Source: Crambe crambe
Lineage: Eukaryota > Porifera > Demospongiae > Poecilosclerida > Crambeidae
Length of the DNA stretch: 64,000 bases
Direction of reading: 5' to 3'
Assembly: GCA_963924555.1 (NCBI GenBank)
Contig: OZ004583.1
Location: 9,190,582-9,254,581, forward strand
The first letter of the stretch is position 1. Each line of letters starts with the position of its first letter. This document shows positions 1 through 13,682 of this stretch, in pieces. The translations under genes were made by a program, and so were the position numbers. The notes beneath the pieces were generated by a model that worked only from the letters and a program-made list of their open reading frames with translations, searched no databases and was not told the DNA's origin.

Positions 1-112
1 AATTAGCAAGTGGTTTACAAAAAATAACAACAATCCATATATTTCCAATGATTATGCTATACATGCATGCAAGATTAGGTGAAATTCATGCTCTGTGTTT
101 TAGTTAGAGCCA

Positions 113-307
113 CTATGTGGTGAATGGAGTAGGATGTTTATATGAAGTCATGCTGACAAAATGGCTAAGCCAATGGAGTCCAGCTATTTCACACAGAAGC
201 CCTAAGCGTTCCTCCTGAAGCCCCTGCAAATTGTCCAACTGATGGAGGGACACAATGTGAAGGGGAAGAGATGGTGTCCACAGCCTGTCTCTTCTAAGGA
301 TGCTCAC
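113..307 (-). CDS. Candidate exon, unrecognised
   Basis: A minus-strand open stretch with leucine- and charge-balanced composition (for example LQGLQEERLGLLCEIAG) lies just after a possible acceptor (AAGCAG) near 306. I recognise no domain. It could be an exon of a minus-strand gene that continues beyond the window, or chance. Confidence 0.2.
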   Translation of the reverse strand: MSILRRDRLWTPSLPLHIVSLHQLDNLQGLQEERLGLLCEIAGLHWLSHFVSMTSYKHPTPFTT

Positions 308-1018
308 TGCTGCTTGTGGGTTTTTGGTTCGGATGTGTATTAAGTTAACGTCATAATGTGATTTTAAAAACTATTATGGGATAAAATGAAAACGGGTTAG
401 ACAAGACAGTCCAAAGAATCCCTAACAAGTCACTTAAAATATCCATGAAGATATTTTCACCACACAAAAACAAGCACTTACCAATTTTACTACTGTAACA
501 GTGTGTACTACAGGAACTTAAATGTGATCACATGACTGATTGTGACCAGAATAACAATATAATTCAAAAAATTTAAGTGTTCACTTATCACAGAATAATC
601 ATGCACTCAACCTCCCAAAAGACACGAATGAAATGATATTGAAAGCATCTCATAGAGAGTTTATATTTAAGGTTGAAGGCCATCCGGACTTGCAGTGACT
701 TCATTATAAATAAAAATATCCGTTTAGTGCTGTATGAAACTATCTTAAACTTTCAGTGACCTCTCAGCAGCGCAACAGTAGCAGTGTCGTGGCAACAGGA
801 CATCACACCAGTCCAGTTATCAAACAAAATGTACACTCTGACGAACATGCAGAATATGCTACAAGTTACGCAAATCAACACGGAAGATAAGGAAACTGAA
901 AATATGATACATGATCTAGAAAGATGTGTTTTATTTTGAAAAATTATTAATTCCTGTTCACATGGTGACGGTAGCTGAGGCCCTTCATAAAAGTTCAGAG
1001 TAGCACTTCTAAAGTGTA

Positions 1019-1040
1019 GGGGGGGGGGGGGGGGGGGGGG
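1019..1040 (+). repeat. Poly-G run (22 nt)
   Basis: An uninterrupted run of about 22 G residues. A similar run lies near 2512-2532, and a poly-C run near 28559-28580 is the same kind of tract on the other strand. Such runs can form G-quadruplexes but are also prone to assembly and length errors. Confidence 0.9.
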
Positions 1041-1657
1041 AATGAATAATATAACAGAGAGAGGCATGAAGATAGAACAGGCCAGGATCATGGTTACATT
1101 TCATGGCTCATTCATCACATTCCACCTTCAGCCATTACGTCTTCAGAACAATACAAGAGATAAAAAACAACCTTAAAGATGCTTGCTGAAAGACAAGTCA
1201 GCAACAGGAAAGAGACATTTGACGCTCCTCTAAACAACAAAGAAGACAGATAAATACCTCTCTGGCTACACACTTGTTGCAAGAGAACACCACCACTTGC
1301 AGGACGACACCACCACTTGTATAACGACAGGACAGATTGATCGCTTGTACATAACATGTTAGGCAGTAGCAGCGAAGAAATAGATATTTAAAATTCTTTG
1401 ACAATGACAATATGACTGTATCATAACTGATTTCTGCCATGTAAATAAAGGCAGAGGTGGTTCAACCACATATTATGTAATAATCATTCACTTCAATCAT
1501 ATCTGAGAAAAACGGATTGGATTCAGTCTTTTGACAGGACAAAGTTCATCTTTATTTTCAAGTGTTACTTACACATTATTGGAATAATCTGTTCTTGTTG
1601 CATACCAAAAACCACGCAGGTCACATGTAGGCAGGACGCATGCGTCTCTTTGCACAC

Positions 1658-1767
1658 TCCTGCAACAAGAGAGGAAGCCCGTGGAGAAGCTAATTGCTGT
1701 CTAATGTGTCTCCAATCCAAAATATCATTCATAATCGCTTTTATTTGCACAGCTTCTGTTGTGGTCA
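1658..1767 (-). CDS. Candidate exon, unrecognised
   Basis: On the minus strand an acceptor (CCTCTAG) is followed by an open frame containing EAVQIKAIMNDILDWRHIRQ and then a GTGTGC donor. The composition is protein-like, but no family is recognised and no flanking exon can be joined with confidence. Confidence 0.25.
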
Positions 1768-2105
1768 CTAGAGGAAGTTGATAAAAACCAGCAACAATCA
1801 AACATCCATTCCACTTTCATATTAGAATATGTACTTTTTTCAGTGTAATTAATATATTAAAGCATTCCTAAATATGATAACGGAGGGAATAGAATTGTGA
1901 CCAGCACAGTTCCAATTATATGCTGTGGAGAGAGATATTACTTTGATATTGTGAGGGTATGCTGTGGAGAGAGACTATGAGTAGTGGGAGTGAAGGCTGG
2001 AAGTGTAAAAGGTCAGCAACAGCCATGGGGAATTCACTACGAAACACACACAGTGAGTGAGGAAGTCAATCAGTCAGTCAGTGAGTGAGTAAACCATTAG
2101 AGAAC

Positions 2106-2400
2106 CTAGTGGACCAGCCGCACTCATTCCACCTCCTCTCTATTCTGGCCAGCTCAATCTTAGGAGACCTCCCAACGGTGGATCATACAGCAGGGAACAT
2201 TACATGATGTACTGAATATTGCATGAAGCAGAGCAGAATTCATTTCTCATAATATATAGGCACTGCATGAAAAAACCTGCCAGCCTAGTGGATTCCTGGC
2301 CTGCCAGTGGTTGGCCATTTGCAGAGCAGGTGTTGTAGGTTTGCTGGTGGAGTTGCTGAGCAAGAGTTTTCAGTTTCGGAGGAAACTTGTAGTGTAGCAG
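2106..2400 (-). CDS. Two candidate exons, unrecognised
   Basis: Two minus-strand segments look protein-like. At about 2280-2400 an acceptor (ATGGTAG) precedes a frame reading NFLLHYKFPPKLKTLAQQLH. At 2106-2178 a frame reads SPKIELARIERRWNECGWST and ends at a GTTCTC donor. Lysine, arginine and aromatic content is higher than in the surrounding AT-rich DNA. I do not recognise the protein. Chance open frames are a real alternative. Confidence 0.25.
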
Positions 2401-2511
2401 GAAGTTCTACCATAAGAGGTAAAGAGAGAAGGTGATGGCTGCTTACTCATCTCAGCCTAGAAGAGACAGAAGATTGATGCTCACAACAGGTGGGAAGGAA
2501 AGAAGATCCCC

Positions 2512-2532
2512 AGGGGGGGGGGGGGGGGGGGG
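2512..2532 (+). repeat. Poly-G run
   Basis: About 20 consecutive G residues, the second such tract within 1.5 kb. Confidence 0.9.
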
Positions 2533-4846
2533 AGATATGACTGCTCTTATCTCACCTGACTCAGGTTAGAAGATTCCCGGGTGGTGGGTGTCTTGAAGAG
2601 GCAGGAAGAACTGGTTTCAATAACACATGCTAACGCAGCAGCAGGAAGCCACCAACAATAATATTTACTATCATACACCCAGTGCTACTCACATCTGCAC
2701 ATTCATAATTACAGGGTGTGGGGAGGGCGTGTCAGTGGGTGGAGGGAAGAAGAAAGGAAGAAACTCAAGAAAGCTCACAGTATCAAAACAACACAGCTGC
2801 TACTTGAGACTCACCAGAGATTGGCCACAAGCAGTAACCAAAGAAGAGATAGGCTTACACCTATCTATCACCACACTCACATGATATGTCCCAAGCAGAA
2901 GAAACACATACAAACATGTGGTCAATGACACACTCACACTCAAAGATGAAAGAGCTCCAACTAGGCTTCAAGCAGGAGAGAGAATGCTATATCCCCGTTT
3001 GGGAAGAACATACATCTTGTTATGTTGAATTTGAGATTTGGTGGGGAATATATGAGAACCACAACAACTATAACCTCATGAACATTCAATGGGGCTCAGA
3101 CTTTCTGCGATAACTTTGAACAGGTGTGTGGTCGGATAGAACTAAGAGCACAATTTGGAGAGGGGGGTGCTACCTGTGATCACTCCAAAGGAGAACACCT
3201 TTATAATTGATCACGTACACTAAAACACTTGGTTCCTTATATGGTGTAACGCCAGTCATTAAAAAGACATCAATGCTTCAAATTCCTCACATTAATGAAC
3301 TACCGCCGATACCTTCCTTTTCAGCAAAGGAAAAATGGCGGATTTGACCACAGAAGGGGTTGTGCTTAATGGGGGCTGACTGCTACTTTAATGCCTCATC
3401 GAGTTGGGAAATTGGCATGGTCATCACATGTCAGTGTCGAATAATACTTGGAACACAGCCGTTTTACCTGGTACTCCCCCCAACAAAAAGGCATTACTTA
3501 TTAGAAAAGATTTGAGTGTTATGTCTACAGGGCAAATGCAATCAGTGACTCAAAGTAGCTGCTATGTCCAATGTAACTGGCAGTCAATTCTGATCATTAT
3601 TTTTCTCTATTTTAATTTCCATATTTGGTAGCCTGCAGTGACAGATATAGTCTAGCTATGTGCGCTATTCTGTTATACTAAAATCCAAAGTGTTATAATG
3701 TACGAGTAGAACCTCTATTTCAACCCCCATATATTTGATATGGGGACGTAATAGAGACATTTCAGGTAAAAGAGTATGTCCCTGCATTGATTATAGCATC
3801 ACCTCCAAGTTACTGCCCCATGAGGTAAGTGGGACCACTTTAGAAGCGGCTGAAGTAAGTGGTCAAAGTTGTGATGAAGTAATGTTTACTTCCAGCTGGC
3901 TGTGCTTGTCTGTACATGTTGTTGGCAGTGCAGATGATAGCATGTATACAAGAGTTGCTTTGGGAGGTGAATATTTTTACCAGCATCATGAATAATGGAA
4001 TAAATAGGAAGTAAGTTCAGTAACCATGGAGATGATGAAATTGTTATTTTCGATTTATATGAGGAGAAAGTACTTTTCATAACAGCTGCTCTACAAGTAC
4101 CTTGTAGATCTTTTCATATGTGACCGGGGTACAGCATAACACAGGGTACAGCATAACACGGCATTGAAAAAAATTTTGATTTGTTGATATGCATTATCTA
4201 TGGCCTTTTGGCTCTCCACCTCGCAAATTTCAGGAACAGCTGCTCTTACCTTGTAGATCTTATAAAGTACTCCCTTTTGCTCATCTTAATGAGAATTTAC
4301 TGAATTTAAAGGTCTTTGGTCCTGAATAACTGTGCTCTCACACGGTACCAACACACCATGTCAATGCATTATGCATGGATTGGTGTGATGCCAGTGAAGT
4401 TAGCTCCAGACATGCTGAGCTATGCTAATTAAATCTCTCCTCGACCACCCCCCACCACCTACACTTTAAAAATTATGACTTGATGAATCTCTATAAAGAG
4501 TCTGAAACATCTGCAGGTTGATGTGATGTTTGTTTACAAAATAGGCCAACTACAATGTTGAGCCAACCAACGTTTCCTTGCTGAGCCTTGCGCAATACAC
4601 CTCCTCACTCTGCTGTCAGTCAACCATGCAAACATTAGAAACCTTGTCGTGCTTTTGATGTTAAGGGCATTCAATGGTCAACCTGCCCCTTAGCAATGCA
4701 TCACCAAGACTCTTGCCATGGAATTGGTATGGAATTCCATTCCATTCCGCATTCTGTCCCAGATAAGGAATGCAATTCTATTTTTTAAGGTTCTTAGCAT
4801 GGACTTAGTAAGGAATTCCAACTAATGTATTCTGAGATGGATAAGG

Positions 4847-4982
4847 CATAGAGGATGACCCTAGGATCAAGATACCTTAATTAAACATAGAGGATAACCC
4901 TAGGATCAAGGCACCTTAATTAAACATAGAGGATGACCCTAGGATCAAAGGACCTTAATTAATGCACCTTAATTAATGCACC
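4847..4982 (+). repeat. Minisatellite, about 39-bp unit
   Basis: Three diverged direct copies begin with CATAGAGGATGACCCTAGGA and end with CCTTAATTAA, followed by two short CACCTTAATTAATG copies. No coding potential is seen. Confidence 0.85.
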
Positions 4983-5277
4983 ACATAACCAAAATACATA
5001 CACAAGTTGAAACACTAGTACTGGACACAAGAGAGAGAGAGAGTGAGGACACATCATGGAGGAGGAGGAGGAAGACCTTAAAAGGACGCATCAGAGAGAT
5101 CAAGACACACCACACCCAAGCAAAATACAGTAATTAAATAATGCAGTAAATTATAGACATGCATAATCAACACACAGATAGTCATTACCCACCCCTACCT
5201 AACCCTCTGCACGCTGGAACATAATAACACAAGATGTGTATACTGAGGCCTTGGAGTCTTGGACTATATATAAGAGG

Positions 5278-5415
5278 TTATGTCTGATCGGACTCTACAG
5301 GCCACACTCCCACACCTGCCGTCACTGGTTGTGTCTGATCGGGACTCTACAGGCCTAGCATCACAGGTTGTGTCCAACCGGACTCTACAGGCCACACTCC
5401 ACACCTGCGTCACTG
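5278..5415 (+). repeat. Short tandem array with GGACTCTACAGGCC core
   Basis: Three imperfect direct copies share a GGACTCTACAGGCC core, spaced about 55-60 bp apart. The first and third copies also share the following CACACTCC-type stretch. Confidence 0.75.
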
Positions 5416-8277
5416 CCCAATGCTTGCTATAATGTGTAATCGCTGACTATAAAATACAAGGAAATTGAAACGGAATGACTTCCTCTCTGCAAGTCAGCGT
5501 CTTTTCCACTGGAAGGACTTAAAGATCTCCAATATCGTCCTTAGAGCAGTTATCTTGATTAAATCTCTTGTAAAGACTTAAAGAGCACTGCACTGAATGA
5601 TGGGTTGATATGATTACAGAGACAATCAAAGCATTATCCTCTTATGATTGATTGTAATAAAACGGGATACTGATGACCACAAATGAAGCGCTGGCATTCA
5701 TGGCTACATTGATTTTCTCTTTGTGAATCAATAAGTTCCTATGATACAGTATATCCCATCCATTTCACTTCCAAAGAGTTTATACAGAAAAGGGACTAAG
5801 TGTCCCTGTAAAGGAGATTTCCCACTTCCTGTATTACAGGGTAATCTGTGAATGACGAGGTACTTGCACTGCTTAGTGGCATATAAACATTTAAGGAGAG
5901 CGTCCTTGCTCCCTTGTCAATACTTCTGCTTTCCCTAATTTGATGATAAATGCTGAATAAACCAAGAGGGAATCACATCATCAGATGTGCTAATAAGATT
6001 CATATGTTAATGATATTCATAGCCTGTACCCACTGGAGCAGCTTGGGTTATTGTAGCTTAGACACACTATGGTCAGGGAACAGTTGGTTTTGACCAATGG
6101 GAGCCACTAGAGACCTTCAGGAATGTACTTTTTGAGAATTTGGCGGCAAACTCGTGATAAGACTGACCATCCAAGGATAAACTTGGGGCTCGCTCTCACC
6201 ACCATATGCTGTAGAATTGTGGACTTCCTTTTGATCGAGAGATAAAGAATTCGTTGTTTAGATTAGACAGACAAGGGCTTGGTTTACCCACCAACTCACT
6301 TGGGAGCGCTAAGGCTGGGTTCTGAGCATGAACCCTGCCGTTATCTGAGCATGAGCAGTACACACTTGATACCAAGGGTACCAGATGAGGCTTGGCCTAT
6401 TGAAATATAAAAATCTACTCATTCTGATTGTGCGCCTTAAAATAGCACACCTGATATAGAACAACTCTAATAAGATCATTCCCATACCATTTTTATTTCA
6501 TGTGTTCATAAAATATTTGAATTCAACAGATGCGTTTATGGCACATGGGTTTGCTAGCCTCCTCACTGCAAGCCAGAGGAGCCAGAGAGGTGGGATGGGG
6601 ATTGATAATCACACGAATTCATTGAATAACATGCAATCATCTTTTACCGCAGACAGATGAAAATGTCATGCTCAGCGTAAACCAATACCCTTTATAACAA
6701 TACCAAAGGAATGGAATCCATTTGACTTGCATGACACATACCTCCCTGCTGCCTCCAGGATGGAATTCCCTGTCCAATACACTCATACTACATGTCCAGA
6801 TACATGCACATTACCAAATATGAATAATACATGAATGTACATCTCTAATACACACTCATTGTACATGTCTAATACATGCATGTACATGTCCAGTACATGT
6901 CTAATACACATGTACATCTCTAATACATGAATGTACATGTCCAATACATACATGCATAATGCATGCACATGCACTTGTGCACACATTGTACAGACAGGTT
7001 TCTGAAGCCCACTCATTACTATGGCACACTGGCGGCCACACACAGATCACATAGGAGGTGAGTGTATTCCCCAACCAACCAAGCGAGCAAACCAGGGGGA
7101 TGACATATGTAATAAAACCCATCCCATCAAAATTGCTGACATTTGCAGGAATTAAAGCTCTTCCGATGTCTTATAACAGTTGAATTCTTAGAAGAATAAC
7201 CATTATATCATAGAAAACACCGTTCCCCTTTCTTATAGTTATAAGTGCATTGAAAAGTGTTCTCGGGTAAGAGTTCTCCAGCCAAGGGCTCATTTTCTGG
7301 TCAGTTTCTTCATTTGTCCCAATTTTTCTATATAGCTACTGCTATTAGATAATCATGTCCGGACAATAATAAAGTGTTACTGTGAGCCCTGCTAGCCATC
7401 ACATTCAAGCCTAGTCTAACCATTCATAATAATCGCATGCAAACATGATAGAGAGCTGCTCCTCTAACCATTTTTGACAAACCCAATTTCAGTGTTTTAA
7501 AACGTGACCAAATTTCCATGTGCAATGCAATACTACTTTAGCTTAATGAGTTAATGTCCAACCGTTACCCACAAAACTAAACAATCTAGTATTTTGTTAT
7601 TCTTTGCATTTTTAATTTCTTGGCACCGTATTGCCGGCCATCTCCACATTGCTGGGCCGGCACATTGAGTATCCCAATGTTTCCATTTACATAGTGCACA
7701 CCCCACCTCCCACATTGCATCGACGATACAACCAGTCAAACCTGTTTCGGAGCATGGCGACATGCGTCAAGCAGACTGCAAACTTGGCTCGACTAGCAAA
7801 CACAAAATGTTTTCAAACAAGTCATTCCTCCACAACTCAGTATGCCTAATGCACCCCTCTATCCACTGACCAATGGTTACGGTGTTAAAGTTGGCTTGGC
7901 TTGGCTGGGGGTGGCTGATGTCAAACATATGCTTTCAAGTAACTGAACGGTGCTCACATGAATGTTTCAGACTGATATCAAGTCCTGCCGAGCTTCGGCT
8001 CTGATAAATTATGCTTTCAAATAACTGAATTGGTGCTTGCATCCTTGCACGGGGGTGAGGTGAGATGATGTGGACAGATGCAAACAAGAATCATGAAGTC
8101 AAACTTTGGCTGGACTGGTGACTATATAATGTTTCCAAACAAGCCTATATCCTTCCAGGGAATGGCTGGTCAATAATAGGTGGAGGAGGGCTTAAAGTTA
8201 GGACTCAAATATCAAGCTGACATCACACAGGCTTGGCCTAAGTTTGTGAATACATCACATATCTTTTATCCATGAGG

Positions 8278-8279
<2 letters not shown>

Positions 8280-8347
<68 letters not shown>
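8280..8347 (+). repeat. (GA)n microsatellite
   Basis: A nearly perfect GA dinucleotide run of about 66 bp. Similar long runs occur near 18043-18099 as (CT)n and 24926-24997 as (AG)n. Confidence 0.95.
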
Positions 8348-8349
<2 letters not shown>

Positions 8350-8524
8350 ACAATATCAGATATCAGCACCAGCCATGATTATCAGATGATTAGTTCTTGT
8401 TAAGCATAGCACTGCTTGAGAGAGGTGGGTGGACAGGTTATAATCGGGCAGACCAATATAGATTTTGAAGTGCACGTATAAGGGAAGAGATGATGAATGT
8501 ATGTAGCTGTGACAAGACAAGGAA

Positions 8525-8613
8525 GGTAAGTAAGCACATGCCAATGGGTTCCCTTCAGCATCCACTCTCAGTCCTTTAAGTGCCACGACTTCATATGGTC
8601 TCTACATGTTACC
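8525..8613 (-). CDS. Candidate exon, unrecognised
   Basis: On the minus strand, after a TGTAG acceptor, the frame reads PYEVVALKGLRVDAEGNPLA, which is protein-like. No clean donor is seen at its end and the open frame drifts on to about 8356. No domain is recognised. Confidence 0.25.
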
Positions 8614-11600
8614 TGTACTATCAGAGACAGCAAACTGGAATCGCTTGGTAGTGACTGCCTGATCATCTCCTGTAAATCAGCACTGACCCTACAACAATGG
8701 AATTGTGCAACAGAAAACCGCAACACTACAATTACAAGCAGCTTAACATATAACTAGCCATACTTCTCCAGAGATTCATTCACAACTTGAATGCAGGTTA
8801 GGAAATATATGGTTAGAAAATAACACAAAAAGCCTGGCAACCTTACAAGAGAGGTATTTGAAGCCTTAGAGAGGCTGTGGTTTGTCGTGGACAAGACCAC
8901 ATACAAGTGTGGTCAATCAGATTCTGACCAATCAGAGCAGCCGGGTCACTTATAGGGCCTCAGGTCACTAGCACAGGGAATCCCAGGGTACTCTCCCAGT
9001 CAATCACTTCCCACCACAGGGACCACACTTGCTATTAACTTCCTACTCACACAGTAGACTTTCATAAGGAAGCATTGGAAATATAAGCTTGGGGAGTGTC
9101 TCTCTACTGAAATTGAAATTATTGTACTAACCACATCATTTTAGTGTTGACATCAGCAGATTTGAATGCAACCTTCCAGCCTCTGTTGGTACACTAGTCC
9201 TAGTAGGAGTGTTAGTGTAAACCACTGACACTGAAAAAAAGTCACAATTATTTTGTTAAACACTTGATTGATAGCTGGTGTCTGTTGACAAGTGATATAA
9301 AGCAGATTGGAGTCACTTAATTGGCTGTTAAGAGTTATGTCATGTGACTGGCAGACTTTAGCAAAACATTGCCTACGAGTATTAGGATGACCTTTTCTTG
9401 GAGACGCAGATGATCTAGCCACTACCAAGGGTGACCACCACATAGTCAGCCATTACCAGGGTGACAACACCACATACAGCTATAGATCTCTCCAGTGTCT
9501 CAGTTTAGGTGACAACTTATCTCACTAAATTTCATTTCCAGTGGAAATCCATTGAATTTCTCACTTTTCCACATTAAGAATCTGTATATTCTAGACTAAC
9601 AATGCTGACTCTAATGGAGTGGTGGATTACAAATCTATTATTCTACAGTGTTCGCTCTAATCGGAAATATATTGGTGGTGCAGATAATGTTACCTTTCAT
9701 GATGCCATCCTACAAGGTCAATCTGTAACAAAACAAACATTCTAATCGGAAATATATCGTTGGTGGAGTTTTTATTGGGATCCTATAACATCCCCCAGTC
9801 CCTTCATATTATGCCATGCACCATCTATGCATATGGCAGTATTGTGGCAAATGTCAAATGAGAATCTGATTTGAAATACATTGGTGGCAGAGGATAGCAT
9901 ATTATGGTGGCAATTGAGTAACTGATTGTTCAATTTGAACTTTATTGCCATATGATTAGCATTGGCCTAAAAGACAAAGGAGAATCAGTTACTCTATTTC
10001 ATTCACTTTTCACCTCCAAGTGTTAGTATGACCAAACTACAAATCTCAAACACCAGTGGTCCAGGAGTAGTTAACTGATTCTCTTAACCATAATTGCAGA
10101 TGATGGTCTCATAAATCTCAAACACCAATAGAGAACGAGATACATTCTCTGCTGATGTGAACACTCAAACAGGCTTCATACTGTTCCTTTGAGATAAATT
10201 CCTGTTTCCCTATTGATGCAATGTGTTGCATGTGATAGTATTGAGCTGACTAACTAAACGGAACAGGTTTATCCCCCTCCCAGACATGATAGTAGTCCCA
10301 TCGCAAGGTGTCAGTGATATTAACAGCTAGTATTAGGGCCAGCATGATAAACTTTAACAGTTCAGTTCTGTTTATAAATAAAAACTCGAGGTGGTTGACT
10401 ACGTGACGTGACGACGCATTCATATTGACAATTTACAGTGAAACAATTGGACTTGACAGCTGATTTAATGTTGTGATAAATAAACTATTGCTTGTCTCAG
10501 TGAAATCATTTAACACTCATCACAACCTCATTTATTTTAGCATCCTGAAATGTTATTACAGTTATCCTGCAATAATGACACTTATTAAATACACTCCTGA
10601 CCAGCTTCACAAGCTCATCCATCTATTTACCTTTCTGATATCCGTTCACGAGCCCTTTTCTCAGAAAATAACGAAAAACGAGTATTAACAGCAGATGTTA
10701 TTACCTTTATCACTTCCAGAGAGGAAAAAGTAGACACCTGAGGGTTCAAAGGTGCTGTATAGTTATGAAAAAAAACTCTTCCTAAACACAAAACAAGCAA
10801 GCAAGCCCTCTAAAAATGGAATATTTGAACCATCCGTTTCGTGTTTGAGAGGAGTTTGACATGGGAGTGTATATAAAGTCCAAGAGTTCAGCACTAAACT
10901 AAGACATCATTAATCTGAATAGATATTCATTTTAAAAGGAATCTCTCAAAATGGCATAGTTGAGCTTCAACAAACACTAATTTCAAAAGTGTTCACGCCT
11001 TAAAGGTCTCTCAATTGTCACTAATACAGACAACATACAGTTCTCTCTAAGCAATTAAATCTCTTAATCATTTTCCATCATTTAGTGGTGATTATGACGT
11101 TGCTATCTTATTTATAGTCAATGTGTTTCACATGTTTGTACACAGGGAATCCTTGGACTACGAATAATGCAACAATCCTTGATAGAAATCAAATATTTTC
11201 TTAGCTCCCCCATTACTAATAGCCTTGGGGCTGAATGGTATAGAGATAACAGTGAGGATTATAACAGTCTGCCATAGGTCATTTACCAGATCAAAAGGTC
11301 AAATGTCTGATCAAGATTTGCTTTGGTCTGACATCATATTGGCATAATACATCCCATTGCACTTAGGAATGTATCTATTTAAAGGCCATATCATAATATG
11401 GCCGATCAACTCTTCTCATGGTCTGACATTTTGTCAGATCATTTCAAAAGCTTAATCACTATAGTGATAGAATACACACTACAAGTTAGGAAGAATTTCC
11501 TTAAAAGTATGCTCTTGAACAATAATTATGTTTAGGATACTAAAAAGGGATTATCAGATTTCTACTTGCTATGTAGTGTTGTTAAGTAATAACTCTTCAA

Positions 11601-13334
11601 AGGTCATCACGATATCTGAACTGCATTGAGCAACACCTGTCTTACTGTTTACTATCAATTCAGCTTGGGCTCACCAATGCTCATTTGAATACGTTCAACT
11701 TTGACCTCCATCTATTTGAATTACGCAAGCAGTTGACGGTGTGAATCGGTTGGAATTAAACTTTGTACCTGAGGTATTTTTCTCCCCAGCGAAAATGAAA
11801 TATGAATTGGTCAACAAGGTACTTGTGGCTCCACACACTAAAGGAAGAGGTGTAGTCTCCATTTATTTCTTCACTAAGCTACAGTAGAGAGAGGGTGCAC
11901 GGGAGTCCTCTTTCCCCCACACCCCCAAGGGAGGGGTGCACGGGGCTCCTCCTTCCCCCACACCCCCAAAGTAATGGGAGGGGTGCATGGGGTTCCCCCT
12001 CCAAGTTCTCTTCAATAAGGAATGTTTCATGAGTATTGATAAGGGGAAAGGTCACGTATAATCACCTAAGCCACCACCAGTGCCACCCGATAGTGCCACC
12101 AAACCCCTACAGGATACTTCAAATTGTAAGGCGAGCAGCAAAAGTTTCTTCTCACCATGGACATTGTTTGCAGACCGACTTTGTCTTGCGTGACTACCCC
12201 AGTACCTCAGCACAATCAGTCTATGAACTTAATACGACCTTGCGTGGGGCACAGTGAAATGAAGTCTTCTTTGTTGACAAAGAGACAAATACAAGAAGAT
12301 TAAATGATATCTATTTAAGTGTGGATATATTGATGACACTTTACAACCTTATCCTGCACACATTGCTATCATTAGCTGTCACATAAATAGGCACACTATT
12401 ATATCCACCATCTATCATACATTGCCTGGTAGCTTGCGGACTCATACTCTGTAACTTTAACCTTTACGAGTAACTCATCTCTTGAAGTTAAGTGAGAACT
12501 TCAGAGACATGTAAAGACACTGTCAACTCTCCTTATGATAAAGTACATACATACATACATACATACAGTTCTTATACGTAAGTCTTATCTACAGATTCCT
12601 TCAATACGCTCCCCCATAAGCTGTTGGGCTTCTCACTAAAAAATGGCTTCCCCAGCTAATTCCTGCTACTATGCACACAATAAGAAGCCTATCACAATGT
12701 TATATATGAAGCCTATCAATTGTACAGGGCTTCTTACAAATCCAATGCTGTAATGTTATATAAGAAGCCAATTAATAGGTATCAATACATCCTGATTGTA
12801 CACTGCACTAAACTGCTTCTATTTAATATTACAATTACATCATAACATCATAAGAAGCCGATTAATAGAACTAATGTGATAACCTTTATTACAATAAGCA
12901 ACCAATTTGTATCTCTTCTAACACATGAAGTATGCATTTACTGACACGTCATTCTATTGGCGCTCATTTCATGTTGCAAGAACGCACACGTACGTCCCTT
13001 CAGCTTGCCACTTGCTCACTTGCTGGAAACAATACATAACCAATGAGAGCTGCCAAATACCTCACTTATCATATACATACATACATACATACATACATAC
13101 AACTCCCTCCCTCTCTCTCCAGCTCATTGCCTGCTCTGATTGGAGCGTTCCATAACGGATAACTGACTGCATAGCTTCTGGGTGGTCCTCCTTGGACTGA
13201 CGTGACATATGGAACTATCATCGTGCTGCATTGGGGGAACAGACCCACTATGTCGGGCATCCCTAGGGAGGATACCGCTATTGATAGCACCACATTCCTA
13301 ACCAGTCAACCAATCAGATCAGCTTAACAGGAAC

Positions 13335-13336
<2 letters not shown>

Positions 13337-13377
<41 letters not shown>
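13337..13377 (+). repeat. (ATGT)n microsatellite
   Basis: About ten perfect ATGT units. The reverse-complement motif (ATAC)n occurs 260 bp upstream at about 13071-13100. Confidence 0.95.
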
Positions 13378-13378
<1 letters not shown>

Positions 13379-13563
13379 TTACCAGGGACTTACTCACTGA
13401 CTATGACTTACCACTATCTTTTAACAGTGTACCAATTCAACATGAGCCTCATTTTTTTTTTAACTGATGGATCCAACCGACTAGCTAACTAATCGCAGGG
13501 AACAGAGACAGACAGAGACCATTAGATATTCTATCCAGAAGGCGTGACCGATACAACACCATT

Positions 13564-13682
13564 CCATGGTTTGTGCTCACCCTGACTGTGCTCGCCCCAT
13601 GGTTACTGACTTACAATGGTTTGTGCTCGCCCCATGGTTACTGACTTACAATGGTTTGTGCTCACCCCATGGTTACTGACTT
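13564..13682 (+). repeat. Short tandem repeat, about 45-bp unit
   Basis: Imperfect copies of a unit containing ATGGTTTGTGCTC and CCCCATGGTTACTGACTT are arranged head to tail. Confidence 0.8.

Larger units (their letters stand above)
1..8280. other. Gene-poor, repeat-rich region
   Basis: I see no complete gene here. The stretch is AT-rich with short unrelated reading frames and several simple repeats (poly-G near 1019 and 2512, minisatellites near 4848 and 5278, a diverged TACATG-rich stretch near 6783-6970). A few minus-strand segments near 113-307, 1658-1767, 2106-2178 and 2280-2400 read like exons and are listed separately where worthwhile. The rest could be intergenic DNA or long introns of a minus-strand gene. 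Confidence 0.6.
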
